A stretch of DNA of 63,798 nucleotides. Origin: Gymnopilus junonius (lineage: Eukaryota > Basidiomycota > Agaricomycetes > Agaricales > Galerinaceae). The stretch is from assembly GCA_015501075.1 (NCBI GenBank), contig JADNYJ010000207.1:1-63798 (forward strand). The letters are read 5' to 3'. Positions 44,375 through 55,737 of this stretch are shown here, piece after piece. Under the pieces are notes generated by a model. The model was not told the origin of the DNA and did not search any database. It saw only the letters and a list, made by a program, of their open reading frames with translations. Every line of letters starts with the position of its first letter. Within the stretch, counting starts at the first letter, position 1. The position numbers were made by a program, and so were the translations under genes.

Positions 44375-45992
44375 TGAGCTAGGGGAGGGATGTTAGATGT
44401 CAAGGTCCAAGTGTGCGCATTCACGTACCTCATGGTATTTTGCAATGATCCAATCATGATCAAGTGATGTTCCCAGAACTTGCAGTTGCATCCTGTGGCA
44501 GGGTGCTGCCCCCGGCAATTGGGGCAGTGGGCCTTATGGAGGCATGGCTCACTGGCTGGGGTGGGGTGGTGCATACCATCCAAATCCAGCTGAGGCCAGT
44601 TGCAGCAAGCTGCTAGGGCATGGTGCTCATCAGTGGCATGGGGCCCTCCACAATGTGCACAGTGGCACTGGTGAGCTCTGCAATCCTTGGTGAGGTGACC
44701 CCTGTGCTGGCAGCACTGGCACATGGGGACACCCCATTGGGCAGCAGCTGGCTTTACATAAAGCAGCTTGTCCTTGTAGTGAAAAGACTTGTTGAAAAGC
44801 ATCTTCACTGTTCATCTGGTCTGGGAGTCCCAGATCTCAAAGTAGCAATCAAACTTGGAGCTCTTTGCCGATTGATGCACAAGGCATGCATGCCTGCAAA
44901 AAGTATGCTGGAAAAGAGGGGGCCCTTTCAAGCACCTTCTCAATATCAGCAACAGTAGTGATGTCTTCTGGAAGATGTCCGAGTAATAAGGACATCCAAG
45001 ACCTTCAAGAAGGCTTTGGACATTGGCAGTCTGACCCAAGGTGTCAACCCCTTATAATCATCAGAGGTGCCCTGGACAGCATTATAGATAGCACCCTGAA
45101 GGAGCATAAGCTCATCACTCATAGGTACATGATTAGTGTGCAGAGCCCACCCACAATAGGCAGGTTCTGCAGAGGTGATCTGAATATCAAATCGATTAAG
45201 AGCCATCATCTGGTTGACCTCATCAACTAGTGTAGTGAGTATGACATTCTTCAGCATGAAGTCGTTGAACACCATGAGTACTTGGCAGTGCATTGGGCCT
45301 GCCATAACAAAGTCAAGCCCCTTAGCCTTGGCAGGGTTTGGGGGTCTGGTCGGACCCTGAGAGGGTCCAGAGCCAATGGGGTCCAGGTTTGTGGTGCTAT
45401 TTGAGTGACTGCATGCTCAAAGTAGCAATTGGTAAGTGATCTGTGGGCTGAGGACCCCAGAACTGGTGTCCAGAGTTTCGAGGCAAAGGATCGCTTGGGA
45501 TGGGAGGAAAGGGGAATGGGAGGAGGCCCTGGAGGGGGTGGCCTCTGATATTGAACCAGCTTGGCCTTCTGTTTGCGAGGCTGAAGCTTGGTTTGAGTGG
45601 GAGCAGGGGCTGGTGCCTTGGGGGGCACATCAGGGTCTGCTGGAGGGCCAGTCTGCTTTGGAGGGGCAGATTGGGAAGATGAGGGCTCTGGAGGTGGAGC
45701 TGATGCACCCCCTTGAGTCTTTGAAAGATCATGATACATAAGGTCTGCAAGAGAGCTGTCTGAATCGATAAGCTTGCGAACGATGGACCATCTAAGAGAT
45801 GGTGCTTGTGCACTGACGCCCATGGCCTCTTTGGCCCAAGGGGAAGTGATGATCGAATTCACTATAGTAGTGAATAGACCAGCATATTCAGGGTGGTCAG
45901 CCCCTGATAAAGTAGAAGGGCCATTGGTCATCATGAATGAACCGATGGTCTTCAGTGACTCCACCACAGCCATCCAGTCCCCAGAAGATCCA
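44371..45992 (-). pseudogene. LINE M1 ORF1, 5'-truncated
   Basis: Starts in the conserved block SLKTIGSFMMTNGPSTLSGA (45973) because the LINE is truncated here. A Pro-rich region (about 45700-45500), the globular part and zinc knuckles (CQCCQHRGHLTKDC) follow, ending at the TGA that overlaps the ORF2 start. Upstream of the first knuckle this copy has TGG where L2 and L4 have TGA, so the stop is a mutation in those copies. Frameshifts lie near 45250 and 44815. Confidence 0.75.
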
Positions 45993-46440
45993 ATGCTTCA
46001 CATGGTGACTGCATTGATTCAGGATGATCAACAGCTGGTTATGTCTTAATCATGGCTGGAGGAGCTATTAGTTGGTATTCTAAGTTGCAAACTCTTGTTG
46101 CACTTTCCACCACTGAAGCAGAGTACCTTGGAGCAGTTGAAGCTGGTAAAGAGATTGCCTGGATGAGGAACATCCTTGGTGAATTTGGTTATTTGGCTAC
46201 TGGACCTTCAACCCTCAAAATGGACAACCAAAGTGCAATCACAGTTGCAAAGAATCCAGAACATCATGGGAGGATGAAGCAACTTGATCTTTGACATTTT
46301 TGGCTCAGCGACAAGGTTGAAGAAGGTGTGATTGTTCCAGATTACATTCCAACAGCAGACATGATTGCAGACTCTTTGACAAAGTCTCTCCCTGCTCCCA
46401 AAGTTCACTTTTGCAGAGAATCAATGGGTGTGTTATCTTA
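45993..46440 (+). pseudogene. Ty1/copia C1, RNase H 3' part
   Basis: Resumes after LINE M1 with the repeated target ATGCTTCACATGG. GAISWYSKLQTLVALSTTEA, EYLGAVEAGKEIAWMRNILG and the DNQSAITVAKNPEHH motif are typical of copia RNase H. A TGA at 46292-46294 replaces the Arg of the expected RHFWL. The end is ADSLTKSLPAPKVHF...GVLS-stop at about 46440. Confidence 0.85.
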
Positions 46441-46522
46441 GATCTTTTCTTGTCTTTTCTTGTCTTGTTTTTCTCTTTCTCTCTTGTTTGTAGACTTAGA
46501 GACATGTTCAGTCATGGGGGTA

Positions 46523-46687
46523 TGTTAGAGTGACTCTCACATGATATGTTACATGTCACAGAGTAGTTACATTGTAGCTAAGTCCTCCTGAAGTCCTTAG
46601 TTCTTAACTCTGGACTTCAGGTGAGTAGTATATAGTTTCTCCTTGTATTTAGATAGTTCTTAACTCTGGACTTCAGTCCTTTTAACA
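46523..46687 (+). repeat. Copia C1 partial 3' LTR
   Basis: A purine-rich tract (CATGGGGGTA) precedes TGTTAGAGTGACTC at 46523, the expected start of a copia LTR. The LTR contains two copies of AGTTCTTAACTCTGGACTTC (about 46599 and 46658). It is cut off by the LINE fragment at about 46688, so its CA end and target duplication are missing. Confidence 0.6.
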
Positions 46688-46932
46688 GATTGGATCATTG
46701 CAAAATACCATCAGGTACATGAATACCATGCACTTTGGACCTTGACATCTAATGTCCCTCCCCTAGCTCAATGATGAGAAGAAAGGAGGACATTAGAATC
46801 TTCTCATACAATTGTAACCAGAATTATGGGCATATTGATGTACTACTAGACTGTCTAAAAGACTCTTTTGACATTATTTTCTTGCAAGAGCCACCCTGGC
46901 ATGAGATACAGTGTGCTTCATATTCAAGAGAT
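46688..46932 (+). mobile_element. LINE fragment L3 (ORF1 end to endonuclease start)
   Basis: Short plus-strand piece covering the end of ORF1 (LTSNVPPLAQ), the start of ORF2 (ATGATGAGAAG; the overlap is altered by an ATG duplication) and the first 50 endonuclease codons (NCNQNYGHIDVLLDCLKDSF, LQEPPWHEIQ). It ends where the poly(T) of M2 begins. Confidence 0.8.
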
Positions 46933-47735
46933 TTTTTTTTTTTTTTAAATCAAGGATTTATATACCAGTGCATGAAAGCAGTCCAGTCACAGATATACAT
47001 ACACCCAAAGTAATCTACCATTAAACTATGCCTAGTGTGAGACTGGCTCTTGCAGGCCAAATTGGAACCACAAAACAGTGAGCCCGTACTCTCATTGATG
47101 CCCAACTGAAGGGAGGGGTCCAACAAAATAATGGAGGGGCACCAGAAGGGGGCCCACCAGCCAAACCCAACAGCCCAGGATGCACACATACTGTGTTAGC
47201 CACTGAAGGCAGACCATTTCGGGTCACCAAAGCAGGGGGCTACAGGGTCTGTCAATAATGCCAAAGCTCCAGAACCAAAGCCCCCACCCTCAACCCAGCA
47301 AAGCTGAAGCCTACTGAGTATTAGAACTCTGTTCTGAGTGCACCCCAAACCACTGAACCTAGCCAACAGGAAACAACACCTACCTTGCCCTACCATGTTA
47401 TCTGACACCTCGAGGAGGGCAGTTGAAAGCGAATACTGTAGGGTTGGCTTTCAAGAAGGATATGAGCTGATCCAGATGAACTGGATAGTCATGACGATCA
47501 TGTTGGGGACATGACCTGAAAAGGTGCTTGCAGGTTTGGAGGTGGTGTCTGCACTCACAACTGGAAGCTTCAGCAATGTTGAAGTGAGAGTAATACTCCC
47601 CAATGGGAGCATGGTTGGTAATGGTGTGAGTGACCCTTGTAAAGAGAGTCAAGTCACCACCAGCATACTGAAGCCAGGGACTACCTCATTTGACCCATGG
47701 TTTGAGTTGACCTCCATCAAGGTCAGTGAGCAACA
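46933..47735 (-). mobile_element. LINE fragment M2 (3' end)
   Basis: T-run at 46933, then the 3' UTR with the complement of TATATAAATCCTTGATTT, the C-terminal motif CECRHHLQTCKHLFRSCPQH (about 47560-47500) and the last RNase H codons. It is 5'-truncated at 47735 and joined head to head with the 5' end of L4. Confidence 0.8.
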
Positions 47736-47886
47736 GAAATTGTCATTCCCTTCTTTCCCACAGACCACCCCCATTGCAAAATGTCATATACTTGCAATGC
47801 CACAACTCTCCTCAACAACCTGTGATCTGGTCCTTGGATAGCTGTTTACAGTTATTCAAGTGTGTATGCACCTTTCATGCTAGACA

Positions 47887-49875
47887 ATGTCTGAGCAATC
47901 TTTGTCATCTGCCCCAAGCACCCTACCCTTTCTGCCTCTGGCAGGCATATTCCACCATCAGAGCTTCAAGCTCCAAATCTCCAACCCCAGAGGGTTCTTC
48001 TCCTCTCAATCTGCTCGAGAGAGATACATTTCAGCCACCCCTGCCCCTCATGAGCAGGAGGAGGCTGAGTCTCGGTCAGTGATCCACTTGCAGGCCACTA
48101 CTCCCATTGCTTCGAGGGCTTCATCCCCTGATGTTTCCATGGGGGAGGATGATGAGACTGTTCATTTTCCTCTCCCAAGTGCCTCTCCAGAGCCACAGCC
48201 TACTTCCCTTTCCCTCACAGGGTCATCTAGGGACTGGATTGCTGTGGCGGAGTCACCAAAGACCATCAGTTCATTCATGATGACCAATGGTCCTTCTACT
48301 TTGGCAGGGGCCAACTGCCCTGAATATGCTGGCCTCTTCACTACTATAGTGAATTCGATCACTACTTCCCCTTGGGCCAAAGAGGCCACAGGTGTCAGTG
48401 CATGATCACTGTCTCTCAGATGGTCTGTTATTTGCAATATTATCGATTCAGACAGTTCTTTAGCAGATATTGTCTATTGAGACCTTTCGAAGACTTGAGG
48501 GGGCATGGCAGCCCCCCCTCCAGAGCCCTCATCTTCCCAGTCTGCCCCTCCAAAGCAGACTGGCCCTCCAGTGGACACAGATGCACCTCCTAAGGTGCCT
48601 GCTCCTGCTCCCACATGAACTAAGCTTCAGCCTCATAAACAGAAGGCCAAGCTAGTTCAATATCAGAGGCTGCCCCCTCCATGGCCTCCTCCCATTCCTC
48701 TCTCCTCCCATCCCAAGCGATCCTTTGCCTCAAAACTCCAGACACCAGTTCCAGGGTCCTTGACCTGCAGATCACTTACTAATCGCTATTTTGAGCATGC
48801 AGTCACTCAGATGGCAGCTCAGACCTCATCCTGGACTGCTACAGGCCCGGGCCCAGACCCCATGGATTCTGGACCCTCTTAGGGTCCAACCAGACCCTCC
48901 ACCCCAGCCAGGTCTAAGGGGCTGGACTTTGTCATGGCAGGACCATCCCGCCGCCAAGCTCTCATGGTGTTCAATGACTTTGCACTGAAGAATGTCATAC
49001 TTGCTACCCTGGTTGATGAAGTCAACCAGATGATGGCACTTGACCAATTCGACATTCAGATCACCTCTGCAGAACCCACCTATTGCGGGTGGGCTCTGCA
49101 CACTAATCATGTACCTATGAGTGATGAGCTTATGCTCCTTCGGGGTGCTATCTATAATGCTGTCCAGGGCACCTCTGATGATTATAAGGGGTTGATGCCT
49201 TGGGTCAAATTGCTGATGTCTAAAGCCTTCTTGGAGGTCTTGGATGTCCCTTACTACTTGGATGTCTTCCAGAAGACCATCACCACCATCACTGAAATTG
49301 AGAAGGTGCTCAAAAGAGCCCCTCTCTTTTCCAGCATACCTTTTGCAAGGCATGCATGCCTTGTGCATCAATTGGCAAAGAGCTCCAAGTTCAATTGCTA
49401 CTTTGAGATCTGGGATTCCCAGACTGGATGTACAGTGAAGATGCTTTTCAACAAGTCTTTTCACTACAAGAACAAGCTGCTTTATATCAAGCCAGCTGCT
49501 GCCCGATGAGGTGGCCCCATGTGCCAGTGCTGCCAGCACTGGGGTCACCTCACCAAGGATTGCAGAGCTCACCAGTGCCACTGTGCACATTGTGGAGGGC
49601 CCCATGCTACTGATGAGCACTGTGCCCTAGCAGCTTGCTGCAACTGGCCTCAGCTGGATTTGGATGGTATGCACCACCCCACCCCAGCCAGTGAGCCAAG
49701 CCTCCATAAGGCCCACTGCCCCAATTGCCGGGGCAAGCACCCTGCCACAGGATGCAATTGCAAGTTCTGGGAACATCACTTTGATCATGATTGGATCATT
49801 GCAAAATACCATGAGGTATGTGAATGCCGCACACTTTGGACCTTGACATCTAACATCCCTCCCCTAGCTCAATGA
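47887..49875 (+). pseudogene. LINE L4 ORF1 (gag-like RNA-binding protein)
   Basis: Starts MSEQSLSSAPS; codon 4 is CAA where L2 and M3 have TGA. Contains SSPDVSMGEDDETVHFPLPS, the Pro-rich block with frame changes near 48405-48900, and the long conserved frame 48934-49509 (MVFNDFALKNVILATLVDEV, then YCGWALHTNHVPMSDELMLL, CTVKMLFNKSF). A TGA at 49507-49509 separates it from the zinc-knuckle frame (49519-49875: CQCCQHWGHLTKDC, CHCAHCGGPHATDEH, CPNCRGKHPATGCNC). The ORF1 stop TGA overlaps the ORF2 ATG (49872-49875). Confidence 0.8.
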
Positions 49876-52800
49876 GAAGAAAGGAGGATGTTAGAATTAT
49901 TTTATACAATTGTAACCAGAATTATGGCCATATTGATGTACTTCTAGACTGTCTAAAAGACTCTTTTGACATTATTTTCTTGCAAGAGCCACCCTGGCAT
50001 GAGATTCAACATGCTCCATCTTTGAGAAATCCTGAAGGTGAGGCAGTTATTGGTGCTCTGAACCATCCTGACTGGAAGGTAATGGTTTGGCCTGACCCCA
50101 CTAGGCTCCAGCCACATGTTCTGACCTACATTTTGACAAGGCTGAACCCCTGGCATCCTGCCATGTGGCATGATCTTATAGATCACTGTGACATCATGGT
50201 GGTTTCTCTGTTTACTGGAGACACCATTGTTAATTTACTGAATGTGTACTCTGATGATAAGCACACAGCTATCAACTTGCTCACTGAGCAGGCTGACCTT
50301 CTTCCAATGTTTCATTACATGGGGGGTGACTTCAACTGTCATTTGAGTAAGTGGGACCCTGGCATCCTGCATCATTGGATGATGGCCAACAACCTGCTAA
50401 ACACAGTGGCCACACTGGGACTGATGCTTTCTCTCCCAGTCAATCCAGGTCCCACTCACATCCCTGGGAACCCATCCCTATGAGAGTTGGTCATCAACCT
50501 CATCTTTGTTCAACCTACTGAGGAGCTGTCTGCAGGCACTTGGCAAGGTAAGCTGTGGTGTGGACCATTGGACCATGTTCTGCTGGCCTGTTCTATTTCT
50601 GTCACCCTAGTGGCAGCAACTGTTCTGATGCACTCACTGCCACTGGATCAATTGGCTGACTTCATGTCAGCCATCATTGAAAAGCTCAAGGGCATTGATC
50701 CCTTTGCGCTGATCAATACTCTGGATCAAGTGGAGGCTGTGTCCTCAGACATGGCTTCTGCCTTCTCAGATGCTTGGCACAAGTATTCCAAGGAGATCCG
50801 CATTTCCCCTCACTCCTGCCCTTGGTGGTACAATTCATGTGAGGACTCTTTCAATAATTATCAGTGGGATAACACTCACAATAACTATATGATCTTTTGC
50901 AAAGCTGTCAAGGCTACCAAATGCAAGTTCTTTGATGAATGCATCAACAAAGTTGCAACTACCAACAAGCACCCCTGGGATCTCTTGAATTGGATCCAGC
51001 AGTGCAAGTTGCCACCCTCTGAGGCTATCCAGTTTAATGGACAGCCCTACCATGATATGCCCTCCCTCTGGGATGCCCTTCATAGCATGTACAACTCTGC
51101 CTCTGACCAACCATACAACATTAGTGGCCTCACCTCCCTTCTGAATATGGAAGTGCGAGAGTGGACCACCTTCTCTCTGTTGGAACTAAAAGAGGCTTTG
51201 GTATCCTGTTCTAACAACTCAGCACTGGGTCCTGATCATATCAAATGGTCACATCTCAAGGCAATCATTGTTGACGAACACTGTCTTCAGGTGTTCATAC
51301 AGTTAGCTAACACCTGCCTTTGGGTTGGGTATTGGCTGACTCATTTTAAGGAATCCTTGTCGGTGATCATTCCCAAACTGAACAAGCCCTCATATTCTAT
51401 GCCTAAGGCATTCAGGCCCATTGTGCTTCTGAACACCCTTGGCAAATTGGTTGAAAAGATGCTTTCCAAGCACATTCAGTTTGATGCTGTAAAGCACAAC
51501 ATCTTTCACCCTAACCAACTCAGAGGAGTGTGCCAGCACTCCACCGAGGACACGGGCTTGCTCCTCATGCACCTGGTGCATGCAGGATGGGCTTGCAGCT
51601 TGAAGATTAGTGTCATCGCCTTTGATGTGGCACAGTTCTTCCCCTCCCTCAATCACGATGTCTTGATTGTGATTCTCAAGAAGCAGGGCTTCCCTCCTAA
51701 TGTGGTGGAATTCTTTTCATCATACCTCATTGGCCGCTCCATGTCTTACACCTGGAATGGTTTTCAATCTGACCCCCAGCAAGCTGATGTCAGGGTGGGG
51801 CAGGGCTTGGCCTTGTCCCTGGTACTCTTAGCACTTTTCCTCATGCCAGTACTGAAGCTCTTTATGCAGAATGAGTCAGTTTCTGACACCACTCTGCTTT
51901 CTTATGTTGATGATGGCACACTTATTGTGCAATTGAAGACACTTGATGACAACTGCATAGCCCTGAAAAGGTCCTATGCAGTGATCTTCGAACTTTTTAC
52001 AAAGTTTGCCCTTGCTCTTGAGCATGACAAGATGGAGTTATTCCATTTTGATCATTCTCACTCTGAGTTCAATCCATCCATGGATTTAGGGTATGCTCCC
52101 TATACTCGTGACAAGTGCCTGACGCCCAAGCCGTTCTGGCGGTACTTGGGTTTCTTCTTCGACCAGAAATTGACATTCCACAAACACATCTGGTATTATT
52201 CTACCAAGTCCTTCACCACCATTAAGGTGATGAGGATGCTTGGTAACTCTTCCAGGGGGCTTATGCCCATGCAAAAGCATCTGCTTTACAGGTCTTATGT
52301 GTTGCCTATTGCAACATATGGCCTCCGGTTGTGGTTCTTCCAGGGTGCTAAGTGCCAGGGGACTATTAAATTACTGACCAACATGCAGCAGCATGCTGCT
52401 CTCTGGATTACAGGTGCATTTCGCACCTCCCCCACAGGGGGGATTGAGGCCCTTGCTGGCCTTGTCCCTATTCACTTAGTTTTGAAATGTGCTGCTGTGG
52501 TAGGTGTACTATGCAGGGCAGCCCTTTCAGACACACACCCAGTGCGCTCCTTAATGAGTACACCATACTCCAAAGGAGTGACTCCTCACCCTTGCTCTGC
52601 TGCCTTTATGACTGCCCCACAATGAGCTAAGGTTCAGGGCACTGTTATGGATGTGGATGACACACTCCATGTTGTTAGCGAGCCTCTGGAGCCATTTGCC
52701 CCAGAAGCCCACCCTGGATCGCAATTCCTTGAGCTACATCATGGAATTCACTTTGATATTACTCTGGCCCCCAAGGATAAGGTTGGGCTCTGGCGCGAAT

Positions 52801-53707
52801 GGTTAGACCACTTCTGGGAAGCTTTGAAGCAGAAACCATCCACCCTGATCTGTGTTGGCAATGGCAGTCGCCCACAGACCAAAGCAAGCAGGCTATTGCA
52901 GCTTCACTTGTGTTTTGCCAGGGTGTCGAGGTGCATGCATCTCGCTACACAGCTGGGAGTGCTCTTGCAGAAGATGCAGAGCTCTACTCCCTATGTACTG
53001 CAATTGTCCATGCCTGTGCCATGGACAATTGTGACTACATTGTTATCATGTCAGACTCCACCAAGGCACTTGGGAGTCTGCTCGATGCCTCCATGCATTC
53101 CAGCCAGGGTCACTCCTTGGCTGTTATTCACACTTTGACAGAGTGGTGGACCAGAGGCCCTGGCTGCCACATCTCTCTTCACCACATCCCATCTTCTTTG
53201 AAGTGGGGAATACATTACCAGGCTCATCTCATGGTGACTGAGCTGGCGGTATCAGTAGGGCCTAGCATGCCTCATTCACTTGCATCACTGTGAAAGGCAG
53301 CTGATGATAATCTGGGGGAGGGCTGGAAAGAGTTGTTTCAGCAGCCTTCATACTCGGGGTGACAATTTCTGTTGCTCACTGACCTTGATGGAGGTCAGCT
53401 CGAACTGCAGGCCAAACGAGGTGGCCCCCGGCTTCAATATGCAGGCAGCGATTTGACTCTTTTTACAAGGGTCACTTGTGCCATCACTAACCATGCTCCC
53501 ATCAGGGAGTATTACTCTCACTTCAACATCCCTGAGGCTACCAGTTGCGAGTGCAGATACCACCTCCAAACCTGCAAACACCTCTTCAGGTCATGTCCCC
53601 AACATGATCACCATGACTATCCAGTACATCTGGATCAGCTCATATCTTTCTTGAAGGCTAACCCCACAGTGTTCGCTTTCAACTGCCCTCCTCAAGGTGT
53701 CAGATGA
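49872..53707 (+). pseudogene. LINE L4 ORF2 (APE endonuclease, RT, RNase H, CCHC)
   Basis: Endonuclease 49872-50483: NCNQNYGHIDVLLDCL, LQEPPWHE, LNVYSDDKHTA, YMGGDFNCHLSKWDP. A TGA (50481-50483) follows PGNPSL, and the frame continues without shift. The RT then runs in one frame of 712 codons (50487-52625), with IVLLNTLGKLVEKMLSKHIQ, AFDVAQFFPSLNHDVLI, catalytic LLSYVDDGTLIVQ, and RYLGFFFDQKLTFHKHI. A TGA at 52623-52625 precedes the RNase H (52647-53293: LELHHGIHFDITL, AEDAELYSLCTAI, MSDSTKALGS, HHIPSSLKWGIHYQAHLM) with one frameshift. The C-terminal CECRYHLQTCKHLFRSCPQH is at about 53545-53605. Few lesions, nearly all TGA. Confidence 0.85.
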
Positions 53708-54176
53708 CATGGTCAGGCAAGGTAGGCATTGTTTCCTGTTGGTTGGGTTCGGCAGTTTGGGGTGCACTCAGAACAGAGTCCCAATACTTGGTGGGCTTTG
53801 GCTTTGCTGGGTTGAGGGTGGGGGTCTGGGTTCTGGAGCTCTGGCATTATCAACAGACAAGTGTGGCCCCCTGCTTCGGTGACCTGAAATGGTCCCCCTT
53901 CAGTGGCTTACTTAGTATGTGCATATCCTGGGTTGCTGGGCTTGGCTGGCAGGCCACCTCCTGGTGCCCCTCCATTACTTTGTTGGACCCCTCCCTTCAC
54001 TCAGGGCATCAATGAGAATATGGGCCCAATGCCTTTTGGTCCTAAGTCAGCCCACGAGAGCCAGTCTTGCACTAGGCATAGTTTAATGGTAGATTACTTT
54101 GGGTGTATGTATATCTGCAACCAGACTGCTTTCATGCACTAGTATATAAATCCTTGATTTAAAAAAAGAAAAAAAA

Positions 54177-54768
54177 ACTAGTGAAGAGGCTAGCATAATC
54201 AGGGTAAGGACCATTGTTCATCATGAATGTGCCAATGGTCTTCAGTGACTTTGCCCCAGTGGCCCAGTCCCCCTCCATTCCTGTGAGGGAAAGGGAAGTA
54301 GGCTGCAGCTCTGGAGAAGCACTTGGGAGAGGGAAACAAATAGTCTCATCATCCTCCCCTATGGAGACATCAGGGGATGAAGCCCTCGAAGCAATGGGAG
54401 TAGTGGCCCATGAGTGAATCGCTGACCAGGACTTAGCCTCCTCCCACTCATGAAGGGTGGGGGTGGATGAAGCATATCTCTCTCGAGCAGATCGAGAGGA
54501 CAAGGAACCCTCTGGGGGAGGGGACTTGGAACTCGAAGCTCTGACAGATGGTAAACATCTGCCAGAGGCAGAGAGAGAGGGGCACTTGGGCACGGACAGT
54601 GAAGATCACTCAGACATCATCTAGCATGAAAGGTGCATACACACTGGAATAGCGATAAACACTATCCAAGGACCAGATTGCAGGTTGTTGAGAAAAGTTG
54701 TGGCATTGTGAGTATATCGACATTTTGCAATGGTGGTGGTTTGTGGGAAAGAAGGAATATTGGCCAAC
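54177..54768 (-). mobile_element. LINE fragment M3a (5' end and start of ORF1)
   Basis: On the minus strand it begins at 54768 with the family 5' end (TATTCCTTCTTTCCCACA). ORF1 starts at about 54622 with TGA as codon 4 and continues with KCPSLSASGRCLPSVRASSS to MMNNGPYPDYASLFT, where it is cut at the poly(A) of L4. It is joined tail to tail with L4, probably by rearrangement or insertion truncation. Confidence 0.8.
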
Positions 54769-55737
54769 AAGGTATGATGAAAAGAATTTCACCATGTTCA
54801 GAGAGAAGCCCTGCTTCTTGAGGATCACAATCAATACATTGTGATTGAGGGAAGGGAAGAACTGTGCCACATCAAAGGCAATGACACTGGTCTTCAATCC
54901 ATGAGCCCACCCCACATGCACCAGGTGGGGTCTGAATGCCTTAGGCATTGAATACGAGGGTTTGTTCAGCTTGGGAATAATTACTGACAAGGATTCCTTA
55001 AAATGAGTTGGCCAATACCCAACCCAAAGGCAGGCATTAGCTAACTGGATGAATATCTGAAGGCAGTGTTCATCATGAATAATCACCTTAAGGTGTGACC
55101 ATTTGATATGATCAGGACCCAGCGCAGAGTTGTTAGAGCAAGATGCCAAAGCCTCCTTAAGCTCCAACAACAAGAAGGTGGTCCACTCTCATACTTCCAT
55201 ATCTGGAAGAGAGGTGAGTCCAACAATGTCATATGGTCAGTCAGAGGCTGAGTTGTATGTGCCATGAAGGGCATCCCAGAGAGAGGGCATATCATGGCAG
55301 GGCTGCCCATTGAATTGGATAGCCTCGGAAGGTAGCAACTTGCACTGCTGGATCCAGTTCATGAGATCCCAGGGGTGCTTGTTAGTAGTGGCAACTTCTT
55401 CAATGCATGCATTGAAGAACTTGCATTTAGCAGCTTTGACAGCTTTGCAAAAGATCTTATTGTTATTGTGAGAGTTATCCTGCTAATAATTATTGAAAGA
55501 GTCCTCACATGGGTTATCCCACCAAGGGCAGGAATGATGGGAAATGTGAATCTCCTTGGAATACTTTTGCCAAGCATCTGAGAAGGCAGAAGCCATGTCT
55601 GAAGACACAGCCTCTACTTGATCTGGAGTATCAATTGGCGCAAAGGGATCAATACCCCTGAGCTTCTCAATGATGGCTGACATGAAGTCAGCCAGTTGAT
55701 CCGTGGCAGTGAGTGCATTGGAACAGTAGCTGCTACC
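54769..55737 (-). mobile_element. LINE fragment M3b (endonuclease-RT linker and part of RT)
   Basis: Minus strand, starting at 55737 within the linker (SAIIEKLRGIDPFAPIDTPD, DAWQKYSKEIHISHHSCPWW). It continues to RT SCSNNSALGPDHIKWSHLK and IIPKLNKPSYSMPKAF. About 170 bp, between AFRP and HLVHVGW (near 54928), are missing. It ends at the middle of RT (FSSYLVG), fused to the 5' end of M3a. Confidence 0.75.

Larger units (their letters stand above)
38808..45992 (-). mobile_element. LINE copy M1 inserted in copia C1
   Basis: Minus-strand LINE with its poly(A) at 38808 (T-run) and its 5' truncation inside ORF1 at about 45992. A perfect 13-bp target duplication ATGCTTCACATGG lies at 38795-38807 and 45993-46005, splitting the copia RNase H motif TDASHG. 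It is itself interrupted by a foldback element at 40600-41893. Its length without that insert is about 5.9 kb. Confidence 0.9.
47736..54176 (+). mobile_element. LINE copy L4, full length (best copy)
   Basis: 6.4 kb from the family 5' end (TTCCCTTCTTTCCCACAGACC) to a tail AAAAAAAGAAAAAAAA at about 54160-54176. 5' UTR 47736-47886, ORF1 47887-49875, ORF2 49872-53707, 3' UTR 53708-54159 ending TATATAAATCCTTGATTT. The content and order (zinc-knuckle ORF1, APE endonuclease, RT, RNase H, C-terminal CCHC) fit a fungal Tad-like clade. No target duplication was seen. Confidence 0.9.
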
